DNA of 64,000 bases from Inquilinus ginsengisoli_B (GTDB lineage Bacteria > Pseudomonadota > Alphaproteobacteria > DSM-16000 > Inquilinaceae): contig NZ_JBNDJK010000001.1 of assembly GCF_050434925.1 (NCBI RefSeq), forward strand, positions 7,998,001 through 8,062,000, in the 5' to 3' direction. The position numbers and the translations under genes were made by a program. This document shows, one piece after another, positions 14,996 to 23,307 of this stretch (position 1 is the stretch's first letter; the number at the start of each line of letters is the position of its first letter). The notes under the pieces were generated by a model. It did not search any database. It was given only the letters and a program-made list of their open reading frames with translations, and had not been told where the DNA came from.

Positions 14996-17116
14996 TCACC
15001 CGTTCCCCAGCCGGCCCAGCAGGCCCTCCAGCCCGCCTTGGTCCAGCTCCTGCTTCGCCGGCGGTGCCGTCGGGACGGTGGCCGTCGGCGGCACCAGCAC
15101 CTTCGGGGCGCCCGAAGGCGTCACGGTCGGGGCGATCGCCGCCGGGGCCCCTCCCGCCGTCGCCACCGCGGCGGGCAGCGAGCCGTCGACGCCCAGCAGC
15201 GGCCGGGCCGGCTTGCCGCGCTCGGCCTCGACCATGAAGTCGTGCCAGATCTTCGCCGGCAGGCTGCCGCCCGTCACCTTGTCCATCGGCGTGCCGTCGT
15301 CATTGCCGACCCAGACGCCGACCACGTAATCGGCGGTGAAGCCGATGAACCAGGCGTCGCGATAACCCTGGCTGGTGCCGCTCTTGCCGGCCGAGGGGCG
15401 GTCGTCCAGCCGGGCGCTGCGGCCGGTGCCGATGGTCATGGTGGCGCCCAGCATCCGGTTGATCGCCTCGACATGCCAGGGCAGCACCGCCTCGCCCGGG
15501 CCGCCGCCGAAGCGGGTGTACAGCGCCGCCTCGCCCGGCGGGCCGATGCGCTCGACGCCATAGGGCCAGACGCCGTTGCCCTGGTTGGCCAGGGCGGCAT
15601 AGGCCGCGGTCAGCTCCAGCAGGTTGACCTCGCTGGTCCCCAGCGCCAGCGACAGCTCCGGCCGCAGCGGCGAAGTGATGCCCAGCCGGCGGGCCAGCTC
15701 GATGGTCCGGTTGATGCCGGCCCGCTGCAGCATGCGCACCGCGGCGGTGTTGTAGGATTTGGCCAGCGCCTCGCGCGCCGTCACCTCGCCATGGAACTTG
15801 CCGTCATAGTTGCCGGGCGACCAGGTCTTGATCGTGATCGGCGCGTCCAGCACCAGGCTGTCCGGCGTCAGCCCCTGCTCCACCGCCGAGAGATAGGCGA
15901 ACATCTTGAACGAGGAGCCGGGCTGGCGCTGCGCCGTCACCGCGCGGTTGAACTGGCTCTGGCTGTAGCCGCGGCCGCCGACCATGGCGACCACGGCGCC
16001 GTCCGGCCGCATCGCCACCAGCGCCGCCTGGCTGGCGCCGACCTTGCCGCCATCCTCCGCCATGCGGGCGTCGACGATGCTTTCCGCCGCGCGCTGCAGC
16101 GCCGGCACCAGCGTGGTCTCGACCCGCAGCGCCGGGGCCGCGGTGTTGACGAAATCCGGCACCTGGTCGGCGACCCAGTCGGCGAAATAGCGGCTGCCCG
16201 AGCCGCCGCCCGGCCGGCGCGGCGGCACCGGCGGCTGGTCGTCGGCGGCCTGGCGGTCCTTGTCGCTGAGGAAGCCGGCATCGACCATGGCCGACAGCAC
16301 CACGTCGGCGCGCTGCCGCGCCGCCTCGGGGTTGCGGTCCGGCGCGTAGCGCGACGGCGCCTTCAGCAGGCCGGCCAGCATAGCCGACTGCTCCAGGTTC
16401 ACGTCGGTCGCCGGCACGCCGAAATAGGCCCGGGACGCGGCGTCGATGCCGTAGGTGCCGGAGCCGAAATAAACCCGGTTGAGATAGGCGGTGAGGATCT
16501 GGTCCTTGGAGAAGTTCATCTCCAGCCACACCGCCAGGATCGCCTCCTGGATCTTGCGGCGGACCGTTCGCTCCGGCGTCAGGAACAGGTTCTTGGCGGC
16601 CTGCTGGGTGATGGTGGAGCCGCCCTGCACCGCGCGGCCGGCCCGCCAGTTCACCCACAAGGCCCGGGCCACGCCGATCGGGTCGATGCCGTAATGGCTG
16701 TAGTAGCGGCGGTCCTCGATCGCCAGCACCGCCTCGGTCAGGTGCTTCGGCAGGGCCGATGCCTGGACCATGTCGCCGGTCATGTCGCCGTAGCGGGCGA
16801 TCTGGCCGCCATCATCGGCGACCACGGTGATCGCCGTCCGCCGCTCCGGCATCGCCACCTGGCGGATGTCGGGCAGGTCGTAGGCGAAATAGGCGACGAC
16901 CACGCCGAGCGCGATCACGCCCCAGATCGACAGCACCGCGCCCCATTTCGCCACGCCCCACAGCCAGTGCCGGCGGGCCGGGGACTTGCGGGTCTTTTGA
17001 GTCGGTTTGGACGGCGATTTGGGGCGGCGCGGCGGGGACTTGCCGGCGGACGTGCTCGTCCGGGAGCGGCCACCAGTGGCACGCAAGGCTGGCTTGCCGG
17101 AAGAGCGGGTCGTCAT
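14996..17116 (-). CDS. Class A penicillin-binding protein (transglycosylase/transpeptidase)
   Basis: A 706-residue bifunctional peptidoglycan synthase of the PBP1A family. A cytoplasmic basic tail (residues 1-48) precedes one membrane anchor (WGAVLSIWGVIALGVVVAYF). The GT51 domain has EDRRYYSHYGIDPIGVAR with the catalytic Glu, GGSTITQQAAKNLFL and YLNRVYFGSGTYGID. The transpeptidase domain has the nucleophile motif SSFK in QPGSSFKMFAYL, SYN in KSYNTAAVRML and KSGTSQGYRDAWFIGFT. The last 70 residues are a Pro/Ala-rich tail. It polymerises glycan strands and cross-links stem peptides in the periplasm. A promoter TTGATA-N17-GATAAA (17154-17126) would place the transcript start only a few bases before ATG 17116, so the mRNA may be nearly leaderless. 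Confidence 0.93.
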   Translation of the reverse strand: MTTRSSGKPALRATGGRSRTSTSAGKSPPRRPKSPSKPTQKTRKSPARRHWLWGVAKWGAVLSIWGVIALGVVVAYFAYDLPDIRQVAMPERRTAITVVADDGGQIARYGDMTGDMVQASALPKHLTEAVLAIEDRRYYSHYGIDPIGVARALWVNWRAGRAVQGGSTITQQAAKNLFLTPERTVRRKIQEAILAVWLEMNFSKDQILTAYLNRVYFGSGTYGIDAASRAYFGVPATDVNLEQSAMLAGLLKAPSRYAPDRNPEAARQRADVVLSAMVDAGFLSDKDRQAADDQPPVPPRRPGGGSGSRYFADWVADQVPDFVNTAAPALRVETTLVPALQRAAESIVDARMAEDGGKVGASQAALVAMRPDGAVVAMVGGRGYSQSQFNRAVTAQRQPGSSFKMFAYLSAVEQGLTPDSLVLDAPITIKTWSPGNYDGKFHGEVTAREALAKSYNTAAVRMLQRAGINRTIELARRLGITSPLRPELSLALGTSEVNLLELTAAYAALANQGNGVWPYGVERIGPPGEAALYTRFGGGPGEAVLPWHVEAINRMLGATMTIGTGRSARLDDRPSAGKSGTSQGYRDAWFIGFTADYVVGVWVGNDDGTPMDKVTGGSLPAKIWHDFMVEAERGKPARPLLGVDGSLPAAVATAGGAPAAIAPTVTPSGAPKVLVPPTATVPTAPPAKQELDQGGLEGLLGRLGNG

Positions 17117-17125
17117 AATGGTGAC

Positions 17126-17154
17126 TTTATCTAGCGAGAATCCCGCAATATCAA
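17126..17154 (-). promoter_or_regulatory. Candidate sigma70 promoter of the PBP gene
   Basis: Minus-strand TTGATA (17154-17149) and GATAAA (17131-17126) are separated by 17 bases, giving five and four matches to the -35 and -10 consensus. The predicted start site is only two to five bases before the ATG at 17116, implying a leaderless or near-leaderless transcript. Confidence 0.45.
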
Positions 17155-17288
17155 GCCGGAATACGGCGGAATTCAGGAATCGGCTGAGGCTGTGGCGCTA
17201 CGGTGACGGGGTATTTTTTCCAACACCAAAATTTCACTTGCATCAGGGGGGCACCGACCGTATCTCACGCCTCGGAACGTATTCGCAC

Positions 17289-17600
17289 GTGCCCCGGCCC
17301 GCCCCGTTCGACAAGGTTCGAACCTGGTGGGCACAGCAACGACGTCACGCGTCTCCTCGGTCTGTCCGGCTTCGGCCGGCTGGGTTGAAGAGAAGTTTTT
17401 CGGTTGCAGGTGCGGAGAGGGTTCCTCTTCCGTGATTGTCTGGACGGTTTCACCGGGTGGCGCCCTAGGCGTCGTCCCGCGATCCCGTCTCTGCAATCCC
17501 GGATCCGCATGTGCCGCCGGGTTTCGTCGCCGGTGAGCAGAGGCGGGCGCCTCAGGCAACGGTTTGGTTTGAACTGGCTTGCCGTGAGGGATCAGTCCCC
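17289..17600 (+). promoter_or_regulatory. Long structured leader of ornithine decarboxylase (candidate speF RNA)
   Basis: The 484-base gap 17117-17600 contains no convincing gene. Within it, GTGCCC (17289-17294) can pair with GGGCAC (17329-17334) around an internal CGTTCGACAAGGTTCGAAC hairpin, and CCGGCTTCGGCCGG near 17369-17382 forms a UUCG tetraloop stem. In Alphaproteobacteria, ornithine decarboxylase genes are often preceded by the conserved speF RNA motif, so a leader here is expected. I cannot verify the speF consensus by eye, hence the modest confidence. Confidence 0.4.
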
Positions 17601-18731
17601 ATGAACACCAAGATTGCCTCCTTCCTGGAAGAGCGACGTCCCGAGACTCCGTGTCTCGTGCTGGACCTCGACGTCGTGGCCGGCAACTATCAGGCGCTGG
17701 CCGCCGCCATGCCCGACAGCCGCATCTTCTATGCGGTGAAGGCCAACCCGGCGCCGGAGATCCTGTCGCTGCTGGCCGCGCTGGGCTCGTGCTTCGACAC
17801 CGCCAGCGTCGTCGAGATCCGCGACGCGCTGGCCGCCGGCGCCACCCCGGACCGCGTCTCCTTCGGCAACACCATCAAGAAGCGGGTCGACATCGCCACC
17901 GCCTATGCGCTCGGCGTGCGTCTGTTCGCCTTCGACAGCGAGGCGGAGCTGCGCAAGATCGCCGAGGTCGCGCCGGGTGCCCGCGTGTTCTGCCGCATCC
18001 TGACCTCGGGCGAGGGCGCCGAATGGCCGCTGTCGCGCAAGTTCGGCTGCGAGCCGGGCATGGCGCGCGAGCTGCTGGCGATGGCGCCGGGCCTCGGCCT
18101 CGACGCCTACGGCGTGTCGTTCCATGTCGGGTCGCAGCAGCGCAACACCGGCGCCTGGGACCAGGCGCTGGAGTCGGCCGCGGGCATCTTCCGCGACCTG
18201 GCGGCCAAGGGCATCGAGCTGAAGATGGTCAATCTCGGCGGCGGCTTCCCGACCAAATACCTGAAGGAAGTGCCGACGGCCGAGGCCTATGGCCGCGCCA
18301 TCGACAGCAGCCTGCGCCAGCATTTCGGCAACCGCCTGCCCGAGACCATCATCGAGCCGGGCCGCGGCATGGTCGGCAATGCCGGCGTGATCCAGACCGA
18401 GGTCGTGCTGATCTCGAACAAGTCGGCGAACGACAACACCCGCTGGGTCTATCTCGACATCGGCAAGTTCGGCGGCCTGGCCGAGACGATGGACGAGGCG
18501 ATCCGCTACCCGATCAGCACGGCGCATGACGGCGACGCGTCCGAGCCCGCCATCCTGGCCGGCCCGACCTGCGACAGCGCCGACGTGCTGTACGAGAAGA
18601 CGCCCTACCCGATGCCGGTTTCGCTCGCGATCGGCGACAAGGTGCTGATCCACGGCACCGGCGCCTACACGACGACCTATTCGGCGGTCGCCTTCAACGG
18701 CTTCGCCCCCCTCAAGGCCTATTACATCTGA
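17601..18731 (+). CDS. Ornithine/lysine decarboxylase, PLP fold type III
   Basis: A 376-residue alanine-racemase-fold decarboxylase, close in size to the Alphaproteobacterial ornithine/lysine decarboxylases. It converts ornithine to putrescine (and possibly lysine to cadaverine) in the cytoplasm. Key motifs: FYAVKANPAP with the PLP lysine K47, SFHVGSQQRN, NLGGGFPTKY for phosphate binding, IEPGRGMVGNAG, and the second-subunit active-site GPTCDSADVLYE. The C-terminal GTGAYTTTYSAVAFNGF is also conserved. ATG 17601 is the only sensible start and is preceded by GTGAGGGATCAG. The gene follows a long untranslated leader and ends at a strong palindrome. The downstream acetyltransferase could modify polyamines, but that is only a positional guess. 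Confidence 0.9.
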   Translation: MNTKIASFLEERRPETPCLVLDLDVVAGNYQALAAAMPDSRIFYAVKANPAPEILSLLAALGSCFDTASVVEIRDALAAGATPDRVSFGNTIKKRVDIATAYALGVRLFAFDSEAELRKIAEVAPGARVFCRILTSGEGAEWPLSRKFGCEPGMARELLAMAPGLGLDAYGVSFHVGSQQRNTGAWDQALESAAGIFRDLAAKGIELKMVNLGGGFPTKYLKEVPTAEAYGRAIDSSLRQHFGNRLPETIIEPGRGMVGNAGVIQTEVVLISNKSANDNTRWVYLDIGKFGGLAETMDEAIRYPISTAHDGDASEPAILAGPTCDSADVLYEKTPYPMPVSLAIGDKVLIHGTGAYTTTYSAVAFNGFAPLKAYYI

Positions 18732-18741
18732 ACCTCAGCCA

Positions 18742-18768
18742 GTGGTTCGACATGTCGAACCACTCTCT
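18742..18768 (+). terminator. Palindrome downstream of ornithine decarboxylase
   Basis: Positions 18742-18763 are a perfect 22-base palindrome built on GTGGTTCGACA and its complement, followed by the pyrimidine run CTCTTCTC. It starts eleven bases after the stop codon. It probably terminates or attenuates transcription, although no U-rich tail of the classical kind follows. Confidence 0.55.
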
Positions 18769-18813
18769 TCTCAGTGGCGGATCACACCGGTGATCCGCGT
18801 GGGGATCGGGTCC

Positions 18814-19344
18814 ATGGACATCATGCGGGAGCGGCCGCGCCACGCGGCCGCCATCGAGGATCTTGTCGTCGACTGCTTCGGCGAGGGGCGCTTCGGCAAG
18901 ACCGTCTACCGGCTGCGCGACGGGGTGCGGCCGAACAACGAGCTCGGCCTGGTGGCGCTGGAGGACGGCGAGCTGGTCGGCACGCTGCGCTTCTGGCCGA
19001 TCCATGTCGACGGCATCGGCGAGACCATCCTGCTCGGCCCGCTCGCGGTCGCCGAGGGGCTGCGCTCGAGCGGCATCGGTTCGCGGCTGATGCGGGCCGG
19101 CCTGTCGCGCGCGGCGGCCTTCGGCTACCGCAGCGTGATCCTGGTCGGCGACGAGCCCTATTACCGCCGCTTCGGCTTCCGCCGCGACCTGACCCTCGGC
19201 CTGATGCTGCCGGGCCCGGTCGACTACGACCGCCTGCTCGGCCTCGAGCTGGTGCCCGGCGCCCTGGCCAACGCCCGCGGCATGATCGGCCGCGCCGACG
19301 GAATCCCGGTGCGCTACGAGATGGCGGAGACGGCGGCGGCCTGA
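18814..19344 (+). CDS. GNAT family N-acetyltransferase
   Basis: A 176-residue acetyl-CoA-dependent acetyltransferase. Domain landmarks are RPRHAAAIEDLVVDCF (alpha1), ELVGTLRFWPIHV (beta2-3), LLGPLAVAEGLRSSGIGSRL (motif A, with the R/Q-x-x-G-x-G/A-like segment SSGIGSRLM that binds the CoA pyrophosphate) and GDEPYYRRFGFRRD (motif B). The YYRRFGF stretch is typical of the YhbS/PhnO-like predicted N-acetyltransferases. ATG 18814 was chosen because GGGGATCGGG lies upstream and homology begins at once; earlier in-frame starts lie inside the decarboxylase terminator. Substrate unknown. Confidence 0.82.
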   Translation: MDIMRERPRHAAAIEDLVVDCFGEGRFGKTVYRLRDGVRPNNELGLVALEDGELVGTLRFWPIHVDGIGETILLGPLAVAEGLRSSGIGSRLMRAGLSRAAAFGYRSVILVGDEPYYRRFGFRRDLTLGLMLPGPVDYDRLLGLELVPGALANARGMIGRADGIPVRYEMAETAAA

Positions 19345-19360
19345 GGCTTCCCCCTTTCAT

Positions 19361-19522
19361 CCTCCCCCTCCCCTTGCGGGAGAGGGTAGGGGGAGGGGTA
19401 TTCGGCGCCGCTCGACTGATATCAAAAGCTTGGCGAGATCCGCAGCGGCTCCGACAGGCCGCGCCGGCCCTCTTCCATCGACACCCTCTCCCCCTACCCC
19501 CTCCCGCGGGGGGAGGGGGAGA
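19361..19522. repeat. Inverted pair of GC-rich repeats, family C
   Basis: CCTCCCCCTCCCCTTGCGGG... (19361-19398) and an inverted relative at 19482-19522 (CACCCTCTCCCCCTACCCCC...) bracket about 80 bases. A single copy lies at 30406-30436. Each unit is itself a hairpin with G- and C-runs around a GCGG loop. The right unit overlaps the 3' end of the RNA methyltransferase gene and encodes its last residues, SPSPRGRG. Confidence 0.75.
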
Positions 19523-20276
19523 TCGCGTGTCCGTGCGCCACGTAATGCCCGTACAGCGCCAGGCTGGCGGCGACGGTGGCGTTGAGCGATTCGACCGCGC
19601 CGGTGGTCGGGATCGCCAGCCGCCGCAGGTCCAGCCCCGGCGGCAGGCCCAGCCCCTCCTCGCCCAGCACCAGGCGCAGGTCGCGCGGCCAGGCGAAGCC
19701 CGACAGGTCGTCGCCCTGCCCGTCCAGCGCCAGCAGCGGCCCCGCCGCCTGGGCCAGCCCGGCCCAGGCCGGGCCGCGGCGCAGCTCCAGCGCGAATTGC
19801 GCGTTCGACGCCGCGCGCAGGCATTTCGGGTGGAACGGATGCGCCGCATCGGCCAGCAGGATGATTCGGGACACGGCGAAGGCGGCGGCGCTGCGCAGCA
19901 GGGCGCCGAGATTGCTCGGGTCGCCGAGGGCGCAGACCAGCTCCAGCCCCTCCGGCGGCCGGGCCAGGTCGATCGCCGCCATCTCCGGCACCACCCCGAC
20001 CAGGATCGGCAGGCCGGTGCCGGAGACGTCGAGCCGGTCGAACAGGGCTCGGCCGAGGCGGATCCGCTCCAGCTCCGGCCACGCCGGCAGATCCTCGGCG
20101 CCGGGCGGCAGCAGCAGCGATTCGAACCGCTCGGGATGCTGGTCCAGCGCCTCGCGCACGGTCTTGCGCCCTGCCAGCAGGAAGCGGCGATGCTTGCGCA
20201 GCCCGCGGCTCTCCAGCAGCGCCGCCCACAGCTTGGCGCGCGGATTGTCCAGGCTCTCGATGCTGCGCTCGGCCAT
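19494..20276 (-). CDS. TrmH/SpoU family RNA 2'-O-methyltransferase
   Basis: A 260-residue SPOUT-class enzyme. An N-terminal L30e-like substrate domain contains RFLLAGRKTVREALDQHPER, and the C-terminal knot domain has ALGDPSNLGALLRSAAAF (motif 1), RLVLGEEGLGLPPGLDL (motif 2) and IPTTGAVESLNATVAASLAL (motif 3), which bind SAM. These proteins methylate ribose 2'-OH in tRNA or 23S rRNA. ATG 20276 follows GGAGGGGCG. The terminal dozen residues (HAISPSPRGRG) are encoded by a dispersed GC-rich repeat that has invaded or replaced the original 3' end. It lies downstream of, and in the same direction as, the RidA gene at 20299. RNA target not predictable. Confidence 0.88.
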   Translation of the reverse strand: MAERSIESLDNPRAKLWAALLESRGLRKHRRFLLAGRKTVREALDQHPERFESLLLPPGAEDLPAWPELERIRLGRALFDRLDVSGTGLPILVGVVPEMAAIDLARPPEGLELVCALGDPSNLGALLRSAAAFAVSRIILLADAAHPFHPKCLRAASNAQFALELRRGPAWAGLAQAAGPLLALDGQGDDLSGFAWPRDLRLVLGEEGLGLPPGLDLRRLAIPTTGAVESLNATVAASLALYGHYVAHGHAISPSPRGRG

Positions 20277-20298
20277 CGCCCCTCCTGCCGGACGAGGC

Positions 20299-20766
20299 CT
20301 ACTTGATCTCGAAGATCGCCTCGACCTCGACGGCGCAGCCGAGCGGCAGCTGGGCGACGCCGACCGCGGCGCGGGCATGCTTGCCGGCCTCGCCGAAAGC
20401 CTCGGCCATCAGGTCGGAAGCGCCGTTGACCACCTTCGGCTGGTCGGTGAAGTCCGGCGTCGAATTGACGAAGCCGCCCAGCTTCACCACCCGGACGATG
20501 CGGTCGAGATCGCCGCCCAGCCCCGCCTTGGCCGCCGCCAGGATGTTGATGGCGCAGATCCGGGCGCAGGCGTAGCCCTCTTCGACCGTGAACTCGGCGC
20601 CGAGCTTGCCGGTGTGGCTGATCTTGCCGTCGACGAACGGCACCTGGCCGGAGATGTAGAGCATGTTGCCGGAGATAACGGAGGGCACGTAGTTCGCCGC
20701 CGGTGCCGCGACGTTGGGAAGGGTGACGCCCTTCTCCTTCAGCCGTGCCTCGATGCTTCCTGCCAT
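20299..20766 (-). CDS. RidA family protein (YjgF/UK114)
   Basis: A 155-residue cytoplasmic Rid protein, beginning MAGSIEARLKEKGVTLPNV, with YISGQVPFVDG, EGYACARICAINILAAAKA and the C-terminal HARAAVGVAQLPLGCAVEVE. The arginine in ARAAVGVAQLP fits the catalytic Arg of active RidA, which hydrolyses 2-aminoacrylate and related imines formed by PLP enzymes. The long N-terminus and GKLGAEFTVEEGYA region are typical of the 150-residue Rid subgroup rather than the 128-residue archetype. It is 22 bases upstream of the RNA methyltransferase gene. It is one of three Rid proteins in this window. Confidence 0.88.
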   Translation of the reverse strand: MAGSIEARLKEKGVTLPNVAAPAANYVPSVISGNMLYISGQVPFVDGKISHTGKLGAEFTVEEGYACARICAINILAAAKAGLGGDLDRIVRVVKLGGFVNSTPDFTDQPKVVNGASDLMAEAFGEAGKHARAAVGVAQLPLGCAVEVEAIFEIK

Positions 20767-21187
20767 GGGTCGGTTCCCGTTCTGCTCTGGTGACTCGAAG
20801 GCCGCACCATAGCCAGCGCCGCCCGGCCGCGAAAGCCCGGCCCCGACCCGCTTCGGCCGAAGCGCGACGGATCATGCCGCAGCCGGAACAGATAAGGGCT
20901 TCGCAGTGAGTCACTATTGCGCCAAGGCCGGAAACAGGCCCGTGCAGGGAGTCGTTGACGGCGTCATGGTTTCATGACGTTATTATTACAGTCAGGCTAC
21001 AATAGTGTGGCAGCCGCCATGTCATGGTCGGGCTATCGATCTGTATTCACCTTGACAAGAATTGCGCCGCGCAACACAGTCCCGCCGCATCCGCGCCGAA
21101 GCCCGGATTTGACCGAGCGCTCGACTTCGGATTCAGGGATTTTGTTAAAATCCACCAAACAAGCAGATGAACATCGGGGGTTGTGAC
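20767..21187 (+). promoter_or_regulatory. 421-base regulatory gap before the ABC importer operon
   Basis: No gene is supported here. The gap carries a TTGACG (20955-20960) followed by the palindrome GTCATGGTTTCATGAC (20963-20978) and an AT-rich TTATTATTA, plausibly a promoter with an overlapping operator. A second TTGACA lies at 21052-21057, and an inverted repeat GATTTT-GTT-AAAATC is centred near 21145, about 40 bases before the start codon. These are reasonable control sites for the divergent RidA gene and the importer, but the regulator is unknown. Confidence 0.45.
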
Positions 21188-22288
21188 ATGAAGGCGTCGT
21201 GGACATCCGTGCTGTCGATCTCGGCCCTGGCGCTCGCCGCCTCCGCCGCCACCGCGAGGGCCGAGCCGTCGGCCGAGCTGATCGCCGCGGCCAAGGCCGA
21301 GGGCGAGCTGACCACCATCGCCCTGCCCCATGACTGGTGCGGCTACGGCGGCGTCATCGACAGCTTCAAGGCCAAATACGGCCTGAAGGTCAACGAGCTG
21401 AACCCCGACGCCAGCTCCGGCGACGAGGTCGAGGCGATCAAGGCCAATAAGGGGAATAAGGGCCCCCAGGCTCCGGACGTGATCGATGTCGGCCTGTCCT
21501 TCGGCCCGTCGGCCAAGGCCGAGGGCCTGATCGCGCCGTACAAGGTGTCGACCTGGGACACCATCCCGGACAGCGCCAAGGACCCCGAGGGCTACTGGTA
21601 CGGCGACTATTACGGTGTGCTGGCCTTCGAGGTGAACAAGGACATCGTCAGCAAGATCCCGGCCGACTGGAAGGACCTGCTGGCCTCCGACTACGCCAAC
21701 TCCGTCGCTCTGGCCGGCGATCCGCGCGGCTCGAACCAGGCGATCCTGGCCGTCCTGGCCGCCGGCCTGTCGACCGAGAAGGATGCCGAGAAGGCCGCGG
21801 CGGCGGGGCTGAAGTTCTTCGCCGAGTTGAACAAGGCCGGCAACTTCGTGCCGACCATCGGCAAGGCCGCGTCGCTGGCCCAGGGCGCCACCCCGATCAT
21901 CATCCGCTGGGACTATAACGCGCTCGGCGACCGCGACACGTTGAAGGGCAACCCGGAGGTCGAGGTGGTGGTGCCGAAGACGGGCGTCGCCGCCGGCGTC
22001 TATGTCCAGGCGATCAGCGCCTACGCGCCGCATCCGAACGCCGCCAAGCTGTGGATGGAGCATCTGTATTCGGATGAGGGCCAGATCGGCTACCTGAAGG
22101 GCTACTGCCATCCGATCCGGTTCCAGAACTTGGCCGACACCAAGAAGATCCCCGAGGATCTGCTGAAGGCCCTGCCGCCGGCCGAGGCCTATGCCGCGGC
22201 GGTGTTCCCGAGCCTCGACGACCAGAACAAGGCCAAGGAGATCATCACCAAGCAGTGGGACTCCGTGGTCGGCGCCAACGTCAAGTAA
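21188..22288 (+). CDS. ABC transporter extracellular solute-binding protein (PotD/AfuA-type)
   Basis: A 366-residue periplasmic type II binding protein. Signal peptide residues 1-25 end at ATARA. The mature part shows ELTTIALPHDWCGYGGVIDS, YGLKVNELNPDASSGDEVEA, PDVIDVGLSFGPSAKAEGLI, and ISAYAPHPNAAKLWMEHLYS. This class serves importers of polyamines, iron(III), thiamine, sulfate or 2-aminoethylphosphonate. ATG 21188 has GGGGGTTGT upstream; an earlier in-frame ATG at 21167 would place charged residues before the signal peptide. It is the first gene of a four-gene importer with two permeases and an ATPase. The DWCGYG motif is distinctive, but I cannot assign its ligand. Confidence 0.87.
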   Translation: MKASWTSVLSISALALAASAATARAEPSAELIAAAKAEGELTTIALPHDWCGYGGVIDSFKAKYGLKVNELNPDASSGDEVEAIKANKGNKGPQAPDVIDVGLSFGPSAKAEGLIAPYKVSTWDTIPDSAKDPEGYWYGDYYGVLAFEVNKDIVSKIPADWKDLLASDYANSVALAGDPRGSNQAILAVLAAGLSTEKDAEKAAAAGLKFFAELNKAGNFVPTIGKAASLAQGATPIIIRWDYNALGDRDTLKGNPEVEVVVPKTGVAAGVYVQAISAYAPHPNAAKLWMEHLYSDEGQIGYLKGYCHPIRFQNLADTKKIPEDLLKALPPAEAYAAAVFPSLDDQNKAKEIITKQWDSVVGANVK

Positions 22289-22401
22289 CAGCGAGCGTTT
22301 CGCTTGAGGCCGCACCGCCCCCTGCCCTACGCTAGGGCCGGGGGAGGATGCGGCCTCTCGCGTCTTCTGCCCCCGCGGCAGGTTTCCGTCAACAGGCGCC
22401 G

Positions 22402-23307
22402 ATGACCCAGGCCTCGATCGCAGCCCCCCTCGCCGCGCCGGCCAAGCCCGGCAAGCTCTCCTGGGCCTGGCTCGGGGTGGCGCCTTTCTTCCTGTTCGCC
22501 CTTCTGTTCCTGGTCCTGCCGACCGTCTATCTGCTGGTCGGCAGCTTCCAGACGCCGGACGGGTCGTTCACCTTCGACAATGTCGCCAACCTGTTCCAGC
22601 GATCGATCGTCGACGCCTATTGGATCTCGATCCGGGTCAGCCTCGCCTCCGCCCTGCTCGGCGCCCTGATCGGCTTCTTCCTGGCCTATGCCGTGGTGAT
22701 GGGCGGGCTGCCGGGCTGGATCCGGCCGACGCTGATGACCTTCTGCGGCGTCGCCTCGAACTTCGCCGGCGTGCCGCTGGCCTTCGCCTTCATCTCCACC
22801 CTCGGGCGGCTCGGCCTGGTGACGATCCTGTTCGACACCTTCGTCAGCCCGGTGCTGGGCTTCCGGCTGTACCAGACCGGCTTCAACCTGCTCAGCTTCT
22901 GGGGCCTGACGCTGACCTATCTGTACTTCCAGATCCCGCTGATGGTGCTGATCCTGGCGCCGGCGCTGGACGGGCTGAAGAAGGAATGGCGCGAGGCCTC
23001 TTCCATCCTCGGCGCCTCGACCGCGCAATACTGGCGGATGGTGGCGCTGCCGATCCTGTGGCCCAGCATCGTCGGCACCACGCTGCTGCTGTTCGCCAAC
23101 GCCTTCGGCGCCATCGCCACCGCCTATGCGCTGACCGGCAGCTCGCTGAACATCGTGCCGATCCTGCTCTACGCCCAGATCCGCGGCGACGTGCTGCACA
23201 ACCCCAATCTCGGCTACGCCCTGGCGCTCGGAATGATCCTGATCACCGGCCTGTCCAACGGCCTCTACATGATCCTGCGCGCCCGCAGCGAGCGGTGGCT
23301 GCGATGA
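22402..23307 (+). CDS. ABC transporter permease (PotB/ThiP-type, first subunit)
   Basis: A 301-residue inner-membrane permease with six helices and the EAA loop EWREASSILGASTAQYWRMV, which couples to the ATPase. WLGVAPFFLFALLFLVLPTV is the first helix. The start at ATG 22402 gives a normal-length cytoplasmic N-terminus; an in-frame ATG at 22348 sits directly on a GGGGGAGG sequence and would add 18 residues, and cannot be excluded. It overlaps the second permease by four bases (23304-23307), so the two are translated together and should form the heterodimeric channel for the solute captured by the upstream binding protein. Confidence 0.87.
   Translation: MTQASIAAPLAAPAKPGKLSWAWLGVAPFFLFALLFLVLPTVYLLVGSFQTPDGSFTFDNVANLFQRSIVDAYWISIRVSLASALLGALIGFFLAYAVVMGGLPGWIRPTLMTFCGVASNFAGVPLAFAFISTLGRLGLVTILFDTFVSPVLGFRLYQTGFNLLSFWGLTLTYLYFQIPLMVLILAPALDGLKKEWREASSILGASTAQYWRMVALPILWPSIVGTTLLLFANAFGAIATAYALTGSSLNIVPILLYAQIRGDVLHNPNLGYALALGMILITGLSNGLYMILRARSERWLR

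Noticed and set aside
15038..17134. A 698-codon open frame on the plus strand opposite the penicillin-binding protein
   Set aside because: Composition is His/Arg/Gly-rich with no domain, mirroring the codons of the PBP gene; a GC shadow.
17289..17334. tRNA-like sequence with GTGCCC/GGGCAC ends and GGTTCGAACC
   Set aside because: Only 46 bases separate the putative acceptor arms and there is no room for D and anticodon arms; treated as a leader hairpin.
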